Notes under the pieces: generated by a model
The model's database searches: none
Told to the model about the DNA's origin: nothing
What the model saw: the letters and a program-made list of their open reading frames with translations, nothing else
In this document: piece after piece, positions 53,655 to 62,737 of the stretch
How the letters are laid out: every line of letters begins with the position of its first letter
Position numbering within the stretch: position 1 is the stretch's first letter
Made by a program: the position numbers and the translations under genes
Assembly: GCF_009826895.1 (NCBI RefSeq)
Contig: NZ_WUMV01000001.1
Coordinates: 496,001 to 560,000 of the forward strand
Reading direction: 5' to 3'
DNA from: Stappia sediminis
GTDB lineage: Bacteria > Pseudomonadota > Alphaproteobacteria > Rhizobiales > Stappiaceae
DNA length: 64,000 nt

Positions 53655-54065
53655 TTCCCGAACTCCTCTCGCGGTGGGGTCCTTTACCTGAGTTGGAACG
53701 AGGGCGCATCAACATAGCAGATGGTGGACAATAATTACGCGGCGTCATTAGTTCATGAGCCAGGCGACGATGGCACCTGAAACGGCTGTAATATCCGATG
53801 AGATGGATGAAGATTGGGGTAGTCGCGCCCCGCCAGGCATTTCGGCGGTGCGGATTGAGGCCGTATCGCTGGCTCCAAGGATCCAACTGATGATCCCTGT
53901 CGAAGATCGATTGATTCGCGCTCATTTGGGCGCAGACAATTTGCCCCTCGAGAAATTATGCGAGCATTCCGCGCCTGTAAGGGCGCGGACAAGCTGTCAC
54001 GGGAATATGCCGGATCAGCTTGCCTGCGTCCTTGTGAGGATTGCCGCCTGAAGGCAAGTCGCAGT
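53655..54065. other. Gap between SCO operon end and MFS gene start
   Basis: These 411 bases hold no intact gene on either strand. The rightward part from about 53860 to 54050 looks like a decayed AraC-type fragment (listed separately). No repeat or RNA structure was seen. The first 100 bases probably contain the promoter of the MFS gene. Confidence 0.45.
53860..54055 (+). pseudogene. Possible decayed AraC-family regulator fragment
   Basis: One rightward frame reads DRLIRAHLGADNLPLEKLCE, close to the start of the first helix-turn-helix of AraC-family regulators (typically IRAHLADPDLSLERLC). After that the +1 frame reads DKLSREYAGSACL and EDCRLK, which would fit a frameshifted continuation. 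Upstream of it no full sensor domain is seen. This rests on a short match and could be chance. Confidence 0.22.
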
Positions 54066-54791
54066 TCAGATGTACCGTGCGATGATCTTGGCCATATGCT
54101 CGGGCCCGTAGACGGGGGGCAGGATCGTCATCAGCTTCGAATCCGGCCCGATCAGATAGACGAGGCTTCCGTGCGAATAGATCGCGCCGCCGTTTTCGTC
54201 ATGTCCGACCACCTGAATATCGACCTGGAACAAATCGCGGACCTTGCTCAGTTCCTTTTCGGAGCCTGTCAGGCCGGTAATGCCGGAATTCCAGCGGGGC
54301 AGGTTCTTGCGCATCGCCTCCGGCGTATCGCGGGCCGGGTCGATGGTGATCATCACCGTGTTGAACTTCCGGTTCTGATCTTCCAGCAGTTCCATCGTCC
54401 GGGCGACATCCGGCATGACGGCGGAACACACTGCCTCGCAGCTTGCATATCCGAAGAACAGCGCCATAGGCTTGCCGGCGAAATCGGCTTCGGTCACGCG
54501 CTTGCCGTTCTGGTCGATGAGATCGAAGCGCGCTTCGACGTCGATCGGAAAGGGCAATGCCGGGCCGCCTGGCGGCAGATCGTCGCTGCCGGGTTCCGCC
54601 TGCTTTGCGCTTGCAGGCTGCGGCGAGGTGCCGGCATCCGTTGCAATTGCATCGCCGGTGGCGGCTGAGGGTGGGTTTTCCACCGTCAGCCCCGCCGTCG
54701 TCACCGATTCGGGTTCGGTGGCGCGGTTGATCTGATCGTAGGCGAATGCAGCCGCAACTCCGAAGAGCGCGGCCGCAATCCAGCGGATCAT
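54066..54791 (-). CDS. SCO1/SenC-family copper/thiol protein
   Basis: The 241-aa protein has an N-terminal membrane anchor (about residues 3-20), a linker to about residue 80 and a thioredoxin-fold SCO domain. The copper ligands are present: C118 and C122 (CEAVC) and H207 (YSHGSL). SCO proteins deliver Cu(I) to the CuA centre of cytochrome oxidases or act as periplasmic thiol reductants. Its start overlaps the previous stop by 4 bases, so it is last in a three-gene operon of periplasmic proteins. No oxidase genes are nearby. Confidence 0.92.
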   Translation of the reverse strand: MIRWIAAALFGVAAAFAYDQINRATEPESVTTAGLTVENPPSAATGDAIATDAGTSPQPASAKQAEPGSDDLPPGGPALPFPIDVEARFDLIDQNGKRVTEADFAGKPMALFFGYASCEAVCSAVMPDVARTMELLEDQNRKFNTVMITIDPARDTPEAMRKNLPRWNSGITGLTGSEKELSKVRDLFQVDIQVVGHDENGGAIYSHGSLVYLIGPDSKLMTILPPVYGPEHMAKIIARYI

Positions 54792-55375
54792 TCTGCGTTT
54801 TCCTCCAGGTACTTCTCGTCGACCTCATGGCCGAGGCCGAAGTAGCCGGTCTTCTCGATCTGGGCCTTGATCGCCGGGTCGCGGCGGAACCAGGGTCCCT
54901 TACCCTTCGCTTCGGGGTATTTCTTGGCCCATACCTTGGTGAAGTTGTTCGTCTTGGCGAAATCCTTGTCCTCGATCGGGCGGATCAGCTGGATCTGAAG
55001 AAGCTTGGACTCAAGGCCGGGCGTGATGTCGCTGTCGCCGACGAGCAGACCGTCGACCTCGACCATCTGACCGCAATATTTGGCCAGGTCGTATGCCGCG
55101 CCGGAGAAGATCGGCTGCCCGTTCTTGTTGGCGAGGAACATCCGGTCGTCGTCTTCGCGGATGACGACCATCTGCCGGTCGCCGCCGCCGCAGTCGTCCG
55201 GGCAGTCGCCCGTCAGTCCGCAGATGGCATCGGTCACCTTGCCGGTGAAGCGGGCCTTTTCTTCGCCGAAAAGGTTCCAGGACTTGGCCTGGCTGTTCGC
55301 CGAATAGTCGACGTCACCGGCGATTGCCGGGGTGGCCACCAGAATGGCGGCCAGGCTCATGATCAGTTTTTTCAT
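54788..55375 (-). CDS. Periplasmic Cys-containing protein, partner of SCO gene
   Basis: This 195-aa protein has a clear signal peptide (MKKLIMSLAAILVATPAIAG) after a GAGGGGG ribosome site. The mature part has four Cys: C52, C58, C62 (ICGLTGDCPDDCGGG) and C101 (KYCGQMVEVDG), enough for a metal site or disulfides. No family was recognised. It is the middle gene of the operon: 13 bases after the upstream gene, and overlapping SCO by 4 bases. Copper or thiol-redox involvement is inferred from SCO. Confidence 0.72.
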   Translation of the reverse strand: MKKLIMSLAAILVATPAIAGDVDYSANSQAKSWNLFGEEKARFTGKVTDAICGLTGDCPDDCGGGDRQMVVIREDDDRMFLANKNGQPIFSGAAYDLAKYCGQMVEVDGLLVGDSDITPGLESKLLQIQLIRPIEDKDFAKTNNFTKVWAKKYPEAKGKGPWFRRDPAIKAQIEKTGYFGLGHEVDEKYLEENAE

Positions 55376-55388
55376 CGCTTCTGCCCCC

Positions 55389-55850
55389 TCACTTGTTCTT
55401 CGGTTGCGCGAAGGGCGGCACGAAGCCGAAGTCTTCATGGTTTGTAAGCACGATGCCTTCGTCGTTCACCACGTCGTCGACCATGATGTATTTGATGCCG
55501 TCGCGCTCATAGAGCATGCCGTCGGCGGTAACCCGGTGGGTCTGCACCGAAAGCAGGCTGGTTCCATCGGCGACGTTCTTCGTGTCCTTCCATTTCAGGA
55601 CCATGTAAACGGTGCCGTCGTCGGCCAGGATGCCGACGGGAATGCCGCCTGCCGCACACCAGAGTGCGCAGGTGTGGTGGGCAGTGCCGCGCACGGCGTC
55701 GGGCCCGCCCATCACGCCCGAAAAGTAGCACCAGGTATCTATGATTTCCCCGGTGATCTGAACGTGTTCTCCCTGCGTGCCCTGCGATGCAGTGGCAGGC
55801 ACGGCAGCCGCAAAAGCCAATGCGGCGCCCAAGACGAATTTTTTCAGCAT
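55389..55850 (-). CDS. Periplasmic protein with HHTC-xxx-C motif, first gene of SCO operon
   Basis: The 153-aa protein has a signal peptide (MLKKFVLGAALAFAAAVPAT) and a small beta domain. A dense putative metal/redox site lies in C41 (DTWCYFSGVMGG), H58 and H59, C61 and C65 (HHTCALWCAAGG). A rigid GIPVGILADDG turn follows. The family name is not known to me. It starts the leftward operon with the Cys-containing protein and the SCO protein. The role is inferred to be periplasmic copper or heme/thiol handling. Confidence 0.72.
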   Translation of the reverse strand: MLKKFVLGAALAFAAAVPATASQGTQGEHVQITGEIIDTWCYFSGVMGGPDAVRGTAHHTCALWCAAGGIPVGILADDGTVYMVLKWKDTKNVADGTSLLSVQTHRVTADGMLYERDGIKYIMVDDVVNDEGIVLTNHEDFGFVPPFAQPKNK

Positions 55851-56087
55851 TGCATTCTCCCCTGAATGCTCATCGTTCTAAACAGACTGAGGCAAGGGTG
55901 GGGGAATATGAACGCACGAACCACTCAATTTTTCGTGGGAGTTCCGCGCAGTAGCCGATATGCGCAACGGCAATTTCCTGCGAGGCAAACGATGGGAAAT
56001 GCTCGATTTCAGGTGTTTTCCCGCCACGGGGTTTATGCAGATGATAAAATCGATCCCGTTTCCTGGTCTTGAAGCCGATCAGGGTGC

Positions 56088-56753
56088 ATGGAGGCGAAAT
56101 TGTGCCGGATCGATTGGGCGGCTATTCGGGTTTGCGTCTTGAGCGCGGTATTCGCGATGAACCTCGTTCCGCTCGCGGCTCAGGAGGCGTGTGAGCCCGT
56201 CGTGCTTCCGCCGGGGGAAAACCAGGTCGTGATTTCCGGCGAGGCTCCGCCGCGATCCCCGGTTTGCTATCTTCTTGAAGGAAGGGAAGGGGACGCGCTT
56301 CATCTCAGGCTCCTTGGCGCCGGCAATACGATGTTCACGGTCGTCGGCGTTATCGATGCCCGGATCGACTATCGGTTCCTGATGGAGGGCAAGTCTTACG
56401 AGATTCACATCACGCAGATGTTGCAGAGTGACGACCCGGAGCCCTTTCGGCTTCGATTGACGATATCGGGCGGCAAGGAGTCCGGCCTGCTGCTGCTGCG
56501 CGACCCGATAGCGATCCGGCGCCTGCAGTCCGTGCTTGGAACCCTGGGGTACGATCCCGGACCTGTGGACGGGATATTCGGCGGCAAGTCGAGGGCGGCT
56601 CTGGCCGAGTTCCTCAACGAACATGACATCGGCTTGCCGCCGTTGCCGACGGAAGCCGCCATGCAGGCCCTGACGGATACGCTGAACAGGCTGGCCGCGC
56701 GGCTCGATCAGGCGAAGGCGGAAAGGGAATTCAGGCTCAAAGCTCTTTCATGA
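56088..56753 (+). CDS. Exported peptidoglycan-binding-domain protein
   Basis: The 221-aa protein has an N-terminal signal-like segment (IRVCVLSAVFAMNLVPLAAQ) and a beta-rich middle. A PG_binding_1 domain lies at about residues 141-172 (RRLQSVLGTLGYDPGPVDGI, FGGKSRAALAEF), a fold that anchors enzymes to the cell wall. No catalytic domain is visible. The last 17 bases overlap the convergent hydrolase gene. The 55851-56087 gap upstream has no gene. Confidence 0.78.
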   Translation: MEAKLCRIDWAAIRVCVLSAVFAMNLVPLAAQEACEPVVLPPGENQVVISGEAPPRSPVCYLLEGREGDALHLRLLGAGNTMFTVVGVIDARIDYRFLMEGKSYEIHITQMLQSDDPEPFRLRLTISGGKESGLLLLRDPIAIRRLQSVLGTLGYDPGPVDGIFGGKSRAALAEFLNEHDIGLPPLPTEAAMQALTDTLNRLAARLDQAKAEREFRLKALS

Positions 56754-57285
56754 GATGGGCGAAGGCGAGCACGCCTTCCGGCCAGGGTCCCTGGCCGCTT
56801 TCCGTGTTCAGATGCTTGGCGTCGCCTGCATCCAGTAGTTTCGTTCCCCAATGTCGGGAGAAAATCTCGGCACGATCGAAGCTGCAATAGGGGTCGGTGC
56901 GGCTTGCCACCTGCCATGCATGAAAGGGCAGGGGATCGAGTGGCAGCGGGCCGAAATGGCGCAGCTTGATGGGGACACGTGCGGGGTCCTCTACATCCGG
57001 ACAGCAGACGAGGAAGGCGCCGTGAACCTTGCGCGCGATCCTCGGTGCGGCATGGACGACAACCGCAACGCCGAGCGAATGCGCGACCAGAACCACGGGG
57101 CGCGTCGATGCCTCGACCTCTTCCACGAGCCGGTCCACCCAGTCGGCAAGCACGGGATCGTCCCAGTCGTCCTGCTCGACGCGGCGCGATGTCGACATCT
57201 TCTCCATCCAGCGAGATTGCCAGTGGTCGGGGCCGGAGTTCTGCCAGCCCGGCACGATCAGGACGTCTGCGTCTGCTGCTTTCAT
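56737..57285 (-). CDS. RBBP9/YdeN-type serine hydrolase
   Basis: The 182-aa alpha/beta-hydrolase of the RBBP9 (DUF452-like, YdeN) family starts MKAADADVLIVPGWQNSGPD. The nucleophile is S70 in VLVAHSLGV, and the conserved GDAKHLNTESG segment carries the catalytic His. Substrate unknown. It is last in the leftward run from purB and the phosphatase gene (38-base gap) and overlaps the convergent peptidoglycan-binding gene by 17 bases. Confidence 0.88.
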   Translation of the reverse strand: MKAADADVLIVPGWQNSGPDHWQSRWMEKMSTSRRVEQDDWDDPVLADWVDRLVEEVEASTRPVVLVAHSLGVAVVVHAAPRIARKVHGAFLVCCPDVEDPARVPIKLRHFGPLPLDPLPFHAWQVASRTDPYCSFDRAEIFSRHWGTKLLDAGDAKHLNTESGQGPWPEGVLAFAHLMKEL

Positions 57286-57323
57286 TACATATTCCGTCGG
57301 AAGTTCGTCTTGTCCGGTCAGTC

Positions 57324-58070
57324 TCAGGACAGCGGGCCGAAGAAGCCGTTTTTCAGCGAGGCCGCCCAGTCGTCGCGGCCGTTTTCAGATGCCTGCATCG
57401 CGGCGCGATCCCAATCATATTCGATCATGCGCTCGGTAAAATCCCATCGGCCACCGGTTTTCGTCGCGATCGCATATCGTGCATGTGGGCTTCCCGACTC
57501 CATTACATGATGGTTCGGGTGGTCGTCGTCATAGGAAGGCAGCCCGACACTGCCGGCGTTGAGGATCGTCTGACCCGTGGAAACCCTGATCAAACGCGGT
57601 ATGTGCGTATGTCCGCAGAATATCAGGGATGCGCTTTCGCCTTCCAGCTTTTCGCGGGTTTCCGCTTCCGACGCCATATGCCCCTTCGGTCCGACGACCT
57701 TTTCGGTCAGGTAGACGTTGTCGCGGGTTGGCGTGCCGTGGCAGAGGAAGATTTCCTCGCAAAGTCTTTCCGTTGCCGGCAGCGTCTGCAGCCACTCCCG
57801 GCTGGTTTCGCTCAAAAGGGGCAGCGTGAATGCGTCCGAGGCACCCATTTTTTCCAAAGGCCGGTCGAAAAGCTGGCGATCATGATTGCCGCGGATCGTC
57901 AGCCAGTTCTTGTCGATCAGCAATTGCGCCGTTTCCTCCGGCCAAAGGGCACCCGAAACGCAATCGCCAAGGTTTACGATCACATCGGGCGCCTGCGCCT
58001 TCAAGTCTTCAAGAACGGCCTCGAGCGCGAGAAGGTTGCCGTGGATGTCCGAAATGACGGCAATGCGCAT
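57324..58070 (-). CDS. Metallophosphoesterase (YfcE/MJ0936-type)
   Basis: The 248-aa calcineurin-like phosphoesterase starts MRIAVISDIHGNLLALEAVL. It has the two-metal motif set D-x-H (SDIHGN), GD (VNLGDCVSG), GNHD (IRGNHDRQL) and a C-terminal GHTHIP. Substrate is unknown. It begins 3 bases after purB and is probably co-transcribed with it. Confidence 0.92.
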   Translation of the reverse strand: MRIAVISDIHGNLLALEAVLEDLKAQAPDVIVNLGDCVSGALWPEETAQLLIDKNWLTIRGNHDRQLFDRPLEKMGASDAFTLPLLSETSREWLQTLPATERLCEEIFLCHGTPTRDNVYLTEKVVGPKGHMASEAETREKLEGESASLIFCGHTHIPRLIRVSTGQTILNAGSVGLPSYDDDHPNHHVMESGSPHARYAIATKTGGRWDFTERMIEYDWDRAAMQASENGRDDWAASLKNGFFGPLS

Positions 58071-58073
58071 CGA

Positions 58074-59402
58074 TCAACTGTCTCCGAAAACCCGCTTGAA
58101 GATCGTGTCGACCTGCTTGGTGTGATAGTCGAGGTTGAAGCGCGAGCGGATTTCTTCTTCCGAAAGTGCGGCACGCACATCCTTGTCCGCCAGAAGCGAA
58201 TCCAGGAAATCGACCTCCGCATTGCCGGACGTTTGGTAGCTTTCCCAGACCTTCATGGCATTGCGCTGGACGAGGCGGTAGGCGTCCTCGCGCGAAACGC
58301 CGGCCTGCGTCAGCGCAAGCAGGATGCGCTGCGAATGCACCAGTCCGCCGAGCCGGTCCATATTGCCGATCATGCGCTCGGGATAGACGACGAGGTTCTC
58401 GACGACACCGGTCAACCGCGCCAGCGCAAAGTCGAGCGTCACCGTCGCGTCCGGGCCGATCATGCGTTCCACGGAAGAATGCGAAATGTCCCGCTCGTGC
58501 CAGAGCGCGACGTTTTCCATCGCCGGCATGGCATATGAACGGACCATGCGCGCAAGGCCGGTGAGGTTTTCCGTCAGCACCGGATTGCGCTTGTGCGGCA
58601 TGGCCGATGAGCCCTTCTGACCCTTGGAGAAATATTCCTCCGCCTCCAGCACTTCCGTGCGCTGGAGATGGCGGATTTCGGTTGCCAGACGCTCGATCGA
58701 CGAGGCGATCACGCCAAGGGTCGCGAAATACATCGCGTGTCTGTCGCGCGGGATCACCTGCGTGGAAACCGGCTCGGGCTTCAGGCCCATCGAGGCCGCC
58801 ACATGCTCCTCGATGCGCGGATCGATATTGGCGAAGGTGCCGACGGCACCGGAAATCGCACAGGTGGCGATCTCTTCGCGCGCGGCGGCAAGGCGGGCCC
58901 GGCAGCGGTCGAACTCCGCATAGGCCTGCGCCATCTTCAGGCCGAAGGTCACAGGCTCGGCGTGGATGCCGTGGGAGCGGCCGATGCAGACGGTGTCCTT
59001 GTGCTCGAACGCGCGGCGCTTGAGGGCCGCAAGCAGCGCGTCCATGTCCTTCAGCAGAAGGTCCGTGGCGCGCATGAGCTGGATGTTGAAGCAGGTGTCG
59101 AGAACGTCCGAGGATGTCATGCCCTGATGGACGAAACGGGCGTCAGGCCCGACGATTTCCGCCAGATGCGTGAGGAAGGCGATCACATCGTGCTTCGTCT
59201 CGCGCTCGATCTCGTCGATGCGGGCGATGTCGAATGTGGCCTTGCCGCCCTTGTCCCAGATCGTCTTGGCCGCTTCTTTCGGAATAACGCCGAGTTCGGC
59301 CAATGCGTCGCATGCGTACGCCTCGATCTCGAACCAGATGCGGAATTTCGTCTCCGGTGACCAGATTGAGACCATCTCGGGTCGCGAATAGCGCGGGATC
59401 AT
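58074..59402 (-). CDS. purB: Adenylosuccinate lyase
   Basis: PurB catalyses two fumarate-releasing steps in purine synthesis. The 442-aa protein starts MIPRYSRPEMVSIWSPETKF and has the superfamily signature GSSAMPHKRNPV; the catalytic His is in the GMTSSDVLDT and RSHGIHAEP region. Length is normal. It is followed 3 bases later by the phosphoesterase gene and preceded by a small membrane protein gene (113-base gap). Confidence 0.98.
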   Translation of the reverse strand: MIPRYSRPEMVSIWSPETKFRIWFEIEAYACDALAELGVIPKEAAKTIWDKGGKATFDIARIDEIERETKHDVIAFLTHLAEIVGPDARFVHQGMTSSDVLDTCFNIQLMRATDLLLKDMDALLAALKRRAFEHKDTVCIGRSHGIHAEPVTFGLKMAQAYAEFDRCRARLAAAREEIATCAISGAVGTFANIDPRIEEHVAASMGLKPEPVSTQVIPRDRHAMYFATLGVIASSIERLATEIRHLQRTEVLEAEEYFSKGQKGSSAMPHKRNPVLTENLTGLARMVRSYAMPAMENVALWHERDISHSSVERMIGPDATVTLDFALARLTGVVENLVVYPERMIGNMDRLGGLVHSQRILLALTQAGVSREDAYRLVQRNAMKVWESYQTSGNAEVDFLDSLLADKDVRAALSEEEIRSRFNLDYHTKQVDTIFKRVFGDS

Positions 59403-59515
59403 CGGCGTCGTCCTGTTTGTCGAATTGCCCCTTGAGAGGGCCGGGCAAGCTCGCGCAGGGTCTATCAGAGCCCGCCGAGCTTCTCAACGCGGCGGGTTGG
59501 AATTTCGCGCGAAGA

Positions 59516-60022
59516 TCACGGCTTTCGCCGGGCATACAGGAAAGAGACGGCCAAAATCAGCGGCAGTGCGACCGGCAACATCGGGCGCACGCCTCCGACC
59601 ACGAAAATGTAGCCGGATGACGCACCCGTAAACAGAATTTCCATCAGGAGTCCGCGGGAAAGATGCGTCTCATGCCACTGGCTGTAGTAGATGCGGAACT
59701 GAAGGTAGAACAAAAGCGCCGTTATGCCGGCGCTCGTCAGCGTCAGCGCAACGAACATCGCCGCGAACCGAGCGCTGGGCTGGGGGCGGTACTTTGCGAC
59801 AATGCCCGCCAGGCCGAGTGCGATCGGGGCTGCCAGGAAACTTCCCGCGGCGAATAGCGCCACCGCCACGAGTGAACGTTCGCTCACAGCATAGCCGCGC
59901 CCGATCGTCAGCGCGAAATAGGCGCTTGCAATCAGGAATGCCCAAACAAACGCAAAGCCTATCGCCCGCACGCCGTCCCCCATGTTTGCAGTCAGGCTCG
60001 GGCGCAAGGGCGGTTTCGTCAA
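59516..60022 (-). CDS. Multi-pass membrane protein, unknown function
   Basis: This 168-aa protein has four hydrophobic segments (about residues 20-42, 50-75, 85-108 and 128-160). It has no known motif and no signal peptide. A basic, Arg/Lys-rich C-terminus (LYARRKP) fits a cytoplasmic end. Its start overlaps the rpe stop by 4 bases, so it is coupled to rpe. I do not recognise the family. Confidence 0.72.
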   Translation of the reverse strand: MTKPPLRPSLTANMGDGVRAIGFAFVWAFLIASAYFALTIGRGYAVSERSLVAVALFAAGSFLAAPIALGLAGIVAKYRPQPSARFAAMFVALTLTSAGITALLFYLQFRIYYSQWHETHLSRGLLMEILFTGASSGYIFVVGGVRPMLPVALPLILAVSFLYARRKP

Positions 60023-60696
60023 GAAATCGCGGCCCGGGCCGCCGAACGGATCGCCTCGATGTTCGCCCGGTATTCCTCCAGCCCATCTCCCTTGAAGACG
60101 GCGGAGCCCGCGACAAGCGCGTTCGCCCCCGCTTCCGCCACAAGCGGCGCGGTTTCCACGTTGACGCCGCCATCGACCTCCAGGTCGATCGGCCGGTCGC
60201 CGATCATAGCCTTGATACGGCGGATCTTCTCGATCTGCGAGGGAAGGAATTTCTGGCCGCCGAAGCCGGGATTGATGGTCATGACGAGGATGAGATCGAC
60301 CGTGTCGAGGATATACTCGATATCGCTCTCGTTCGTGGCGGGATTGATGGAGACGCCCGCCTTTTTCCCGAGCGCGCGGATCGCCATCAGCGAGCGATGC
60401 AGGTGCGGGCCCGCTTCGGCGTGGACGGTGATGATATCGGCGCCTGATTTCGCGAACGCCTCAATGTAGGGATCGCAAGGCGCGATCATCAGGTGGACGT
60501 CGAAGACCTTGTCGGTATGCGGGCGCATGGCCCTGATTACATCCGGGCCGAAGCTGATGTTCGGTACGAAATGGCCGTCCATGACGTCAAGGTGGATCCA
60601 GTCGGCGCCCGCCTTGGCCACGTCGCTGACCTCCTGGCCGAGTTTCGCGAAGTCGGAGGCAAGGATCGACGGGGCAATGACGAGATCTCGAGACAT
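60019..60696 (-). CDS. rpe: Ribulose-phosphate 3-epimerase
   Basis: Rpe interconverts ribulose 5-phosphate and xylulose 5-phosphate in the pentose phosphate pathway. The 225-aa TIM barrel starts [20 protein letters not shown] at 60694-60696; longer upstream frames are not supported. Active-site motifs: [19 protein letters not shown], with the metal ligands, and [16 protein letters not shown]. It overlaps the downstream membrane protein gene by 4 bases. The rpe-DUF2259-purB neighbourhood is typical of Hyphomicrobiales. Confidence 0.97.
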   Translation of the reverse strand: MSRDLVIAPSILASDFAKLGQEVSDVAKAGADWIHLDVMDGHFVPNISFGPDVIRAMRPHTDKVFDVHLMIAPCDPYIEAFAKSGADIITVHAEAGPHLHRSLMAIRALGKKAGVSINPATNESDIEYILDTVDLILVMTINPGFGGQKFLPSQIEKIRRIKAMIGDRPIDLEVDGGVNVETAPLVAEAGANALVAGSAVFKGDGLEEYRANIEAIRSAARAAIS

Positions 60697-60786
60697 ATGG
60701 CGCACTCCGGATGGCGGCTGAAACAGGGATGGACGCGCGCTACCACAGGCCTTGCCAAACGGCAAGCGTGAGGCCGCAGATGGGCT

Positions 60787-61548
60787 TCACAAAACGCCGG
60801 TGACTGCCAGAAACCGCCCGTCGGGGCCTTCGAAACCGTGGCTTTCCATGAGAATGAGCACCGCAAAAACCGGGGCGCCCCTGGGGTCCGGATAGTAGGT
60901 TACCACGCGCTCGATCCTGTAACGCAGCGGGCATTTGCGGCTGTCTGGTACCGATGCATCATCGTTCAGGACCTGCGTCTTGCCGTTTTGCGAAAGGGCG
61001 AGGCGAAAGCCTTTCGTTTGAATGCTGTAGCTCTCGCATTTGGCGTTCGGCAGTTCGAATTCCTCAAGTGTGAGTTCGATCGGCTCGTCGATCGGCGGCA
61101 CCACGACGCGTGGCCATACGCTCATGACATGCGGATCGGCGGAAAGTTCGGAGCGCGGATTGTGGCCGACGGTCAGGCCCTGATGTCCTATGCCCTTCGC
61201 CTCGAGAAGCGCCCGTGCCCTTGCAAGGTTGTCTTCGCGCGCCGAAGCGAGTGCTGCGTCGAAATCGATAGGGTCGATGACTTCGTCCACCTTGCGGAAG
61301 GGGCTGCCGTCCACCCATCGGTCTTCTTCGACGTTGATGACGTAAATGCTCGAATAAGGAAAGCCGGAGCCGTCCTGGATGCCGTATTCCTCGAAGGCGA
61401 AATACCTGCCGTCTTTCGAAAAGCCCATGATCTCGGTGTTGGCGAAGTCGCCGGCCTTGGCGGGCTGAAGAGCAGCCGCGATGAGGACGAGGAAAGCGGG
61501 CAGGAAAAGGGCTGCCGTCATACGGACGGCGAGACATGCGGCTTTCAT
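60787..61548 (-). CDS. DUF2259 predicted secreted protein
   Basis: The 253-aa protein starts MKAACLAVRMTAALFLPAFL behind AAGGAGCCGCC, with a signal peptide ending near ALQPAKAG. It resembles DUF2259, a family of predicted secreted proteins found next to rpe and purB in Hyphomicrobiales. The mature part is beta-rich (NTEIMGFSKDGRYFAFEEYG) with two Cys residues. Function unknown. Confidence 0.85.
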   Translation of the reverse strand: MKAACLAVRMTAALFLPAFLVLIAAALQPAKAGDFANTEIMGFSKDGRYFAFEEYGIQDGSGFPYSSIYVINVEEDRWVDGSPFRKVDEVIDPIDFDAALASAREDNLARARALLEAKGIGHQGLTVGHNPRSELSADPHVMSVWPRVVVPPIDEPIELTLEEFELPNAKCESYSIQTKGFRLALSQNGKTQVLNDDASVPDSRKCPLRYRIERVVTYYPDPRGAPVFAVLILMESHGFEGPDGRFLAVTGVL

Positions 61549-61655
61549 TTGCGGCGGCTCCTTCGCGCGGACCGGGGGCGGATGCGGGGCGTTCTGCGGC
61601 AACAGTGCCACAAACTACGCAGCGTCATCCAGCCCGGCAGCTTCCTGTCTCGCGC

Positions 61656-62645
61656 CTATTGGCCGGATGATCGCGCGCCGGCGGCTAAGGAGGCGGCGGA
61701 CTGCCGGGCGATGCGCCGCGCCACTGGCCTCAAAAACAACGGCAGCAGGTAGATCGGCAATTGTCCGAGCCCGAAGAAAAGCCACGCGAGATCCGGCACC
61801 GATCCGCCCAGTGCAGCCACGATCAGCCCCATGTTCCGGTTGCCGACCGCATGGGCAAGCACGAAGGCATCTTCGCTTGCCGATGCGCGGAACATCAGCA
61901 GCGTCACGCCCATTTGCGAAAGAGCGATGGCGAACGCGGTCACGACGACGCCGATCGTCAGCAACGGGCGCGCGAGGAAGCTGTCCGCTACGCCGTCCAT
62001 GACGGCGACGGCGAAGAAGAACAAAAGCACGACGCTTAGCCCGTCGATTTCCGATTTCCACGAGACGATACGGTCCGGCCCGGCGATGCGCCGGATGATC
62101 CACGCAAGGCCTGCCGTGGCAATTAGCAAGCCGACGAGACGAAGGCCGAGCGAAAGCGGATCGATCGGCAGCGCATCGCCAAGGATGATCTCGCCGATAA
62201 AGGGTGCTGTAACCGGCGTCGCCAACATGGCGACGATCAGGAGAGCAAGGCTCAGCCCCCCGTTCAGCCCAAGCAGGGATACGAATGCCGGCGCGGACAT
62301 GATGGGCGGTGCGGCGGTAACGAGAAACAGTGCCACGCCTATCGCGGGCATGGTCTCGAGCAGGCCCATGCCCTTCACGGCGAAGCCTGATCCGAGAGGG
62401 ACGGCGAGCATCATCCAGACCACGGCGAGAAGGACGAGCTTCGGGCGGCGCAGCCGTGCAAGAACGTCGATCGGCGCAACGCGCAGGAAGGCGAGAACAA
62501 GGAGACAGAAGATCGCTTCCTCGACGAAGGGGCGCACCAGGGACGACAAGGGCGGCAGAGCCATTCCGAGGAACGCGCTTACCGCAACGGCAGGCGTACC
62601 GCGATGGCCGAGCCAGCGAAGACCCTGTACTAAGGGTTTGAACAT
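61656..62645 (-). CDS. Bile acid:sodium symporter-family transporter
   Basis: The 329-aa protein has about nine to ten membrane helices and the sparse SBF-like pattern (FLVTAAPPIMSAPAFVSLLG and HAVGNRNMGLIVAALGG, the conserved GNRN segment of the family). Start at 62643-62645 (MFKPLVQGLRWLGHRG). It probably imports or exports an organic anion with Na+ or H+, and the substrate is unknown. Divergent from the FAD oxidoreductase gene (92-base gap). Confidence 0.82.
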   Translation of the reverse strand: MFKPLVQGLRWLGHRGTPAVAVSAFLGMALPPLSSLVRPFVEEAIFCLLVLAFLRVAPIDVLARLRRPKLVLLAVVWMMLAVPLGSGFAVKGMGLLETMPAIGVALFLVTAAPPIMSAPAFVSLLGLNGGLSLALLIVAMLATPVTAPFIGEIILGDALPIDPLSLGLRLVGLLIATAGLAWIIRRIAGPDRIVSWKSEIDGLSVVLLFFFAVAVMDGVADSFLARPLLTIGVVVTAFAIALSQMGVTLLMFRASASEDAFVLAHAVGNRNMGLIVAALGGSVPDLAWLFFGLGQLPIYLLPLFLRPVARRIARQSAASLAAGARSSGQ

Positions 62646-62737
62646 TGGTGCTGATTCTCTCCGGTTGCTGGTTTCGCCGTCCACTCGGATGGCGCAGTAT
62701 CCGGGAAAGGCACGGCAAGTGGCAAGGCTCTGAATAG

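Noticed and set aside
56979-58538. Rightward frame of 519 codons opposite the phosphoesterase and purB genes
   Set aside because: It crosses three leftward genes with strong motifs, so it is antisense noise.
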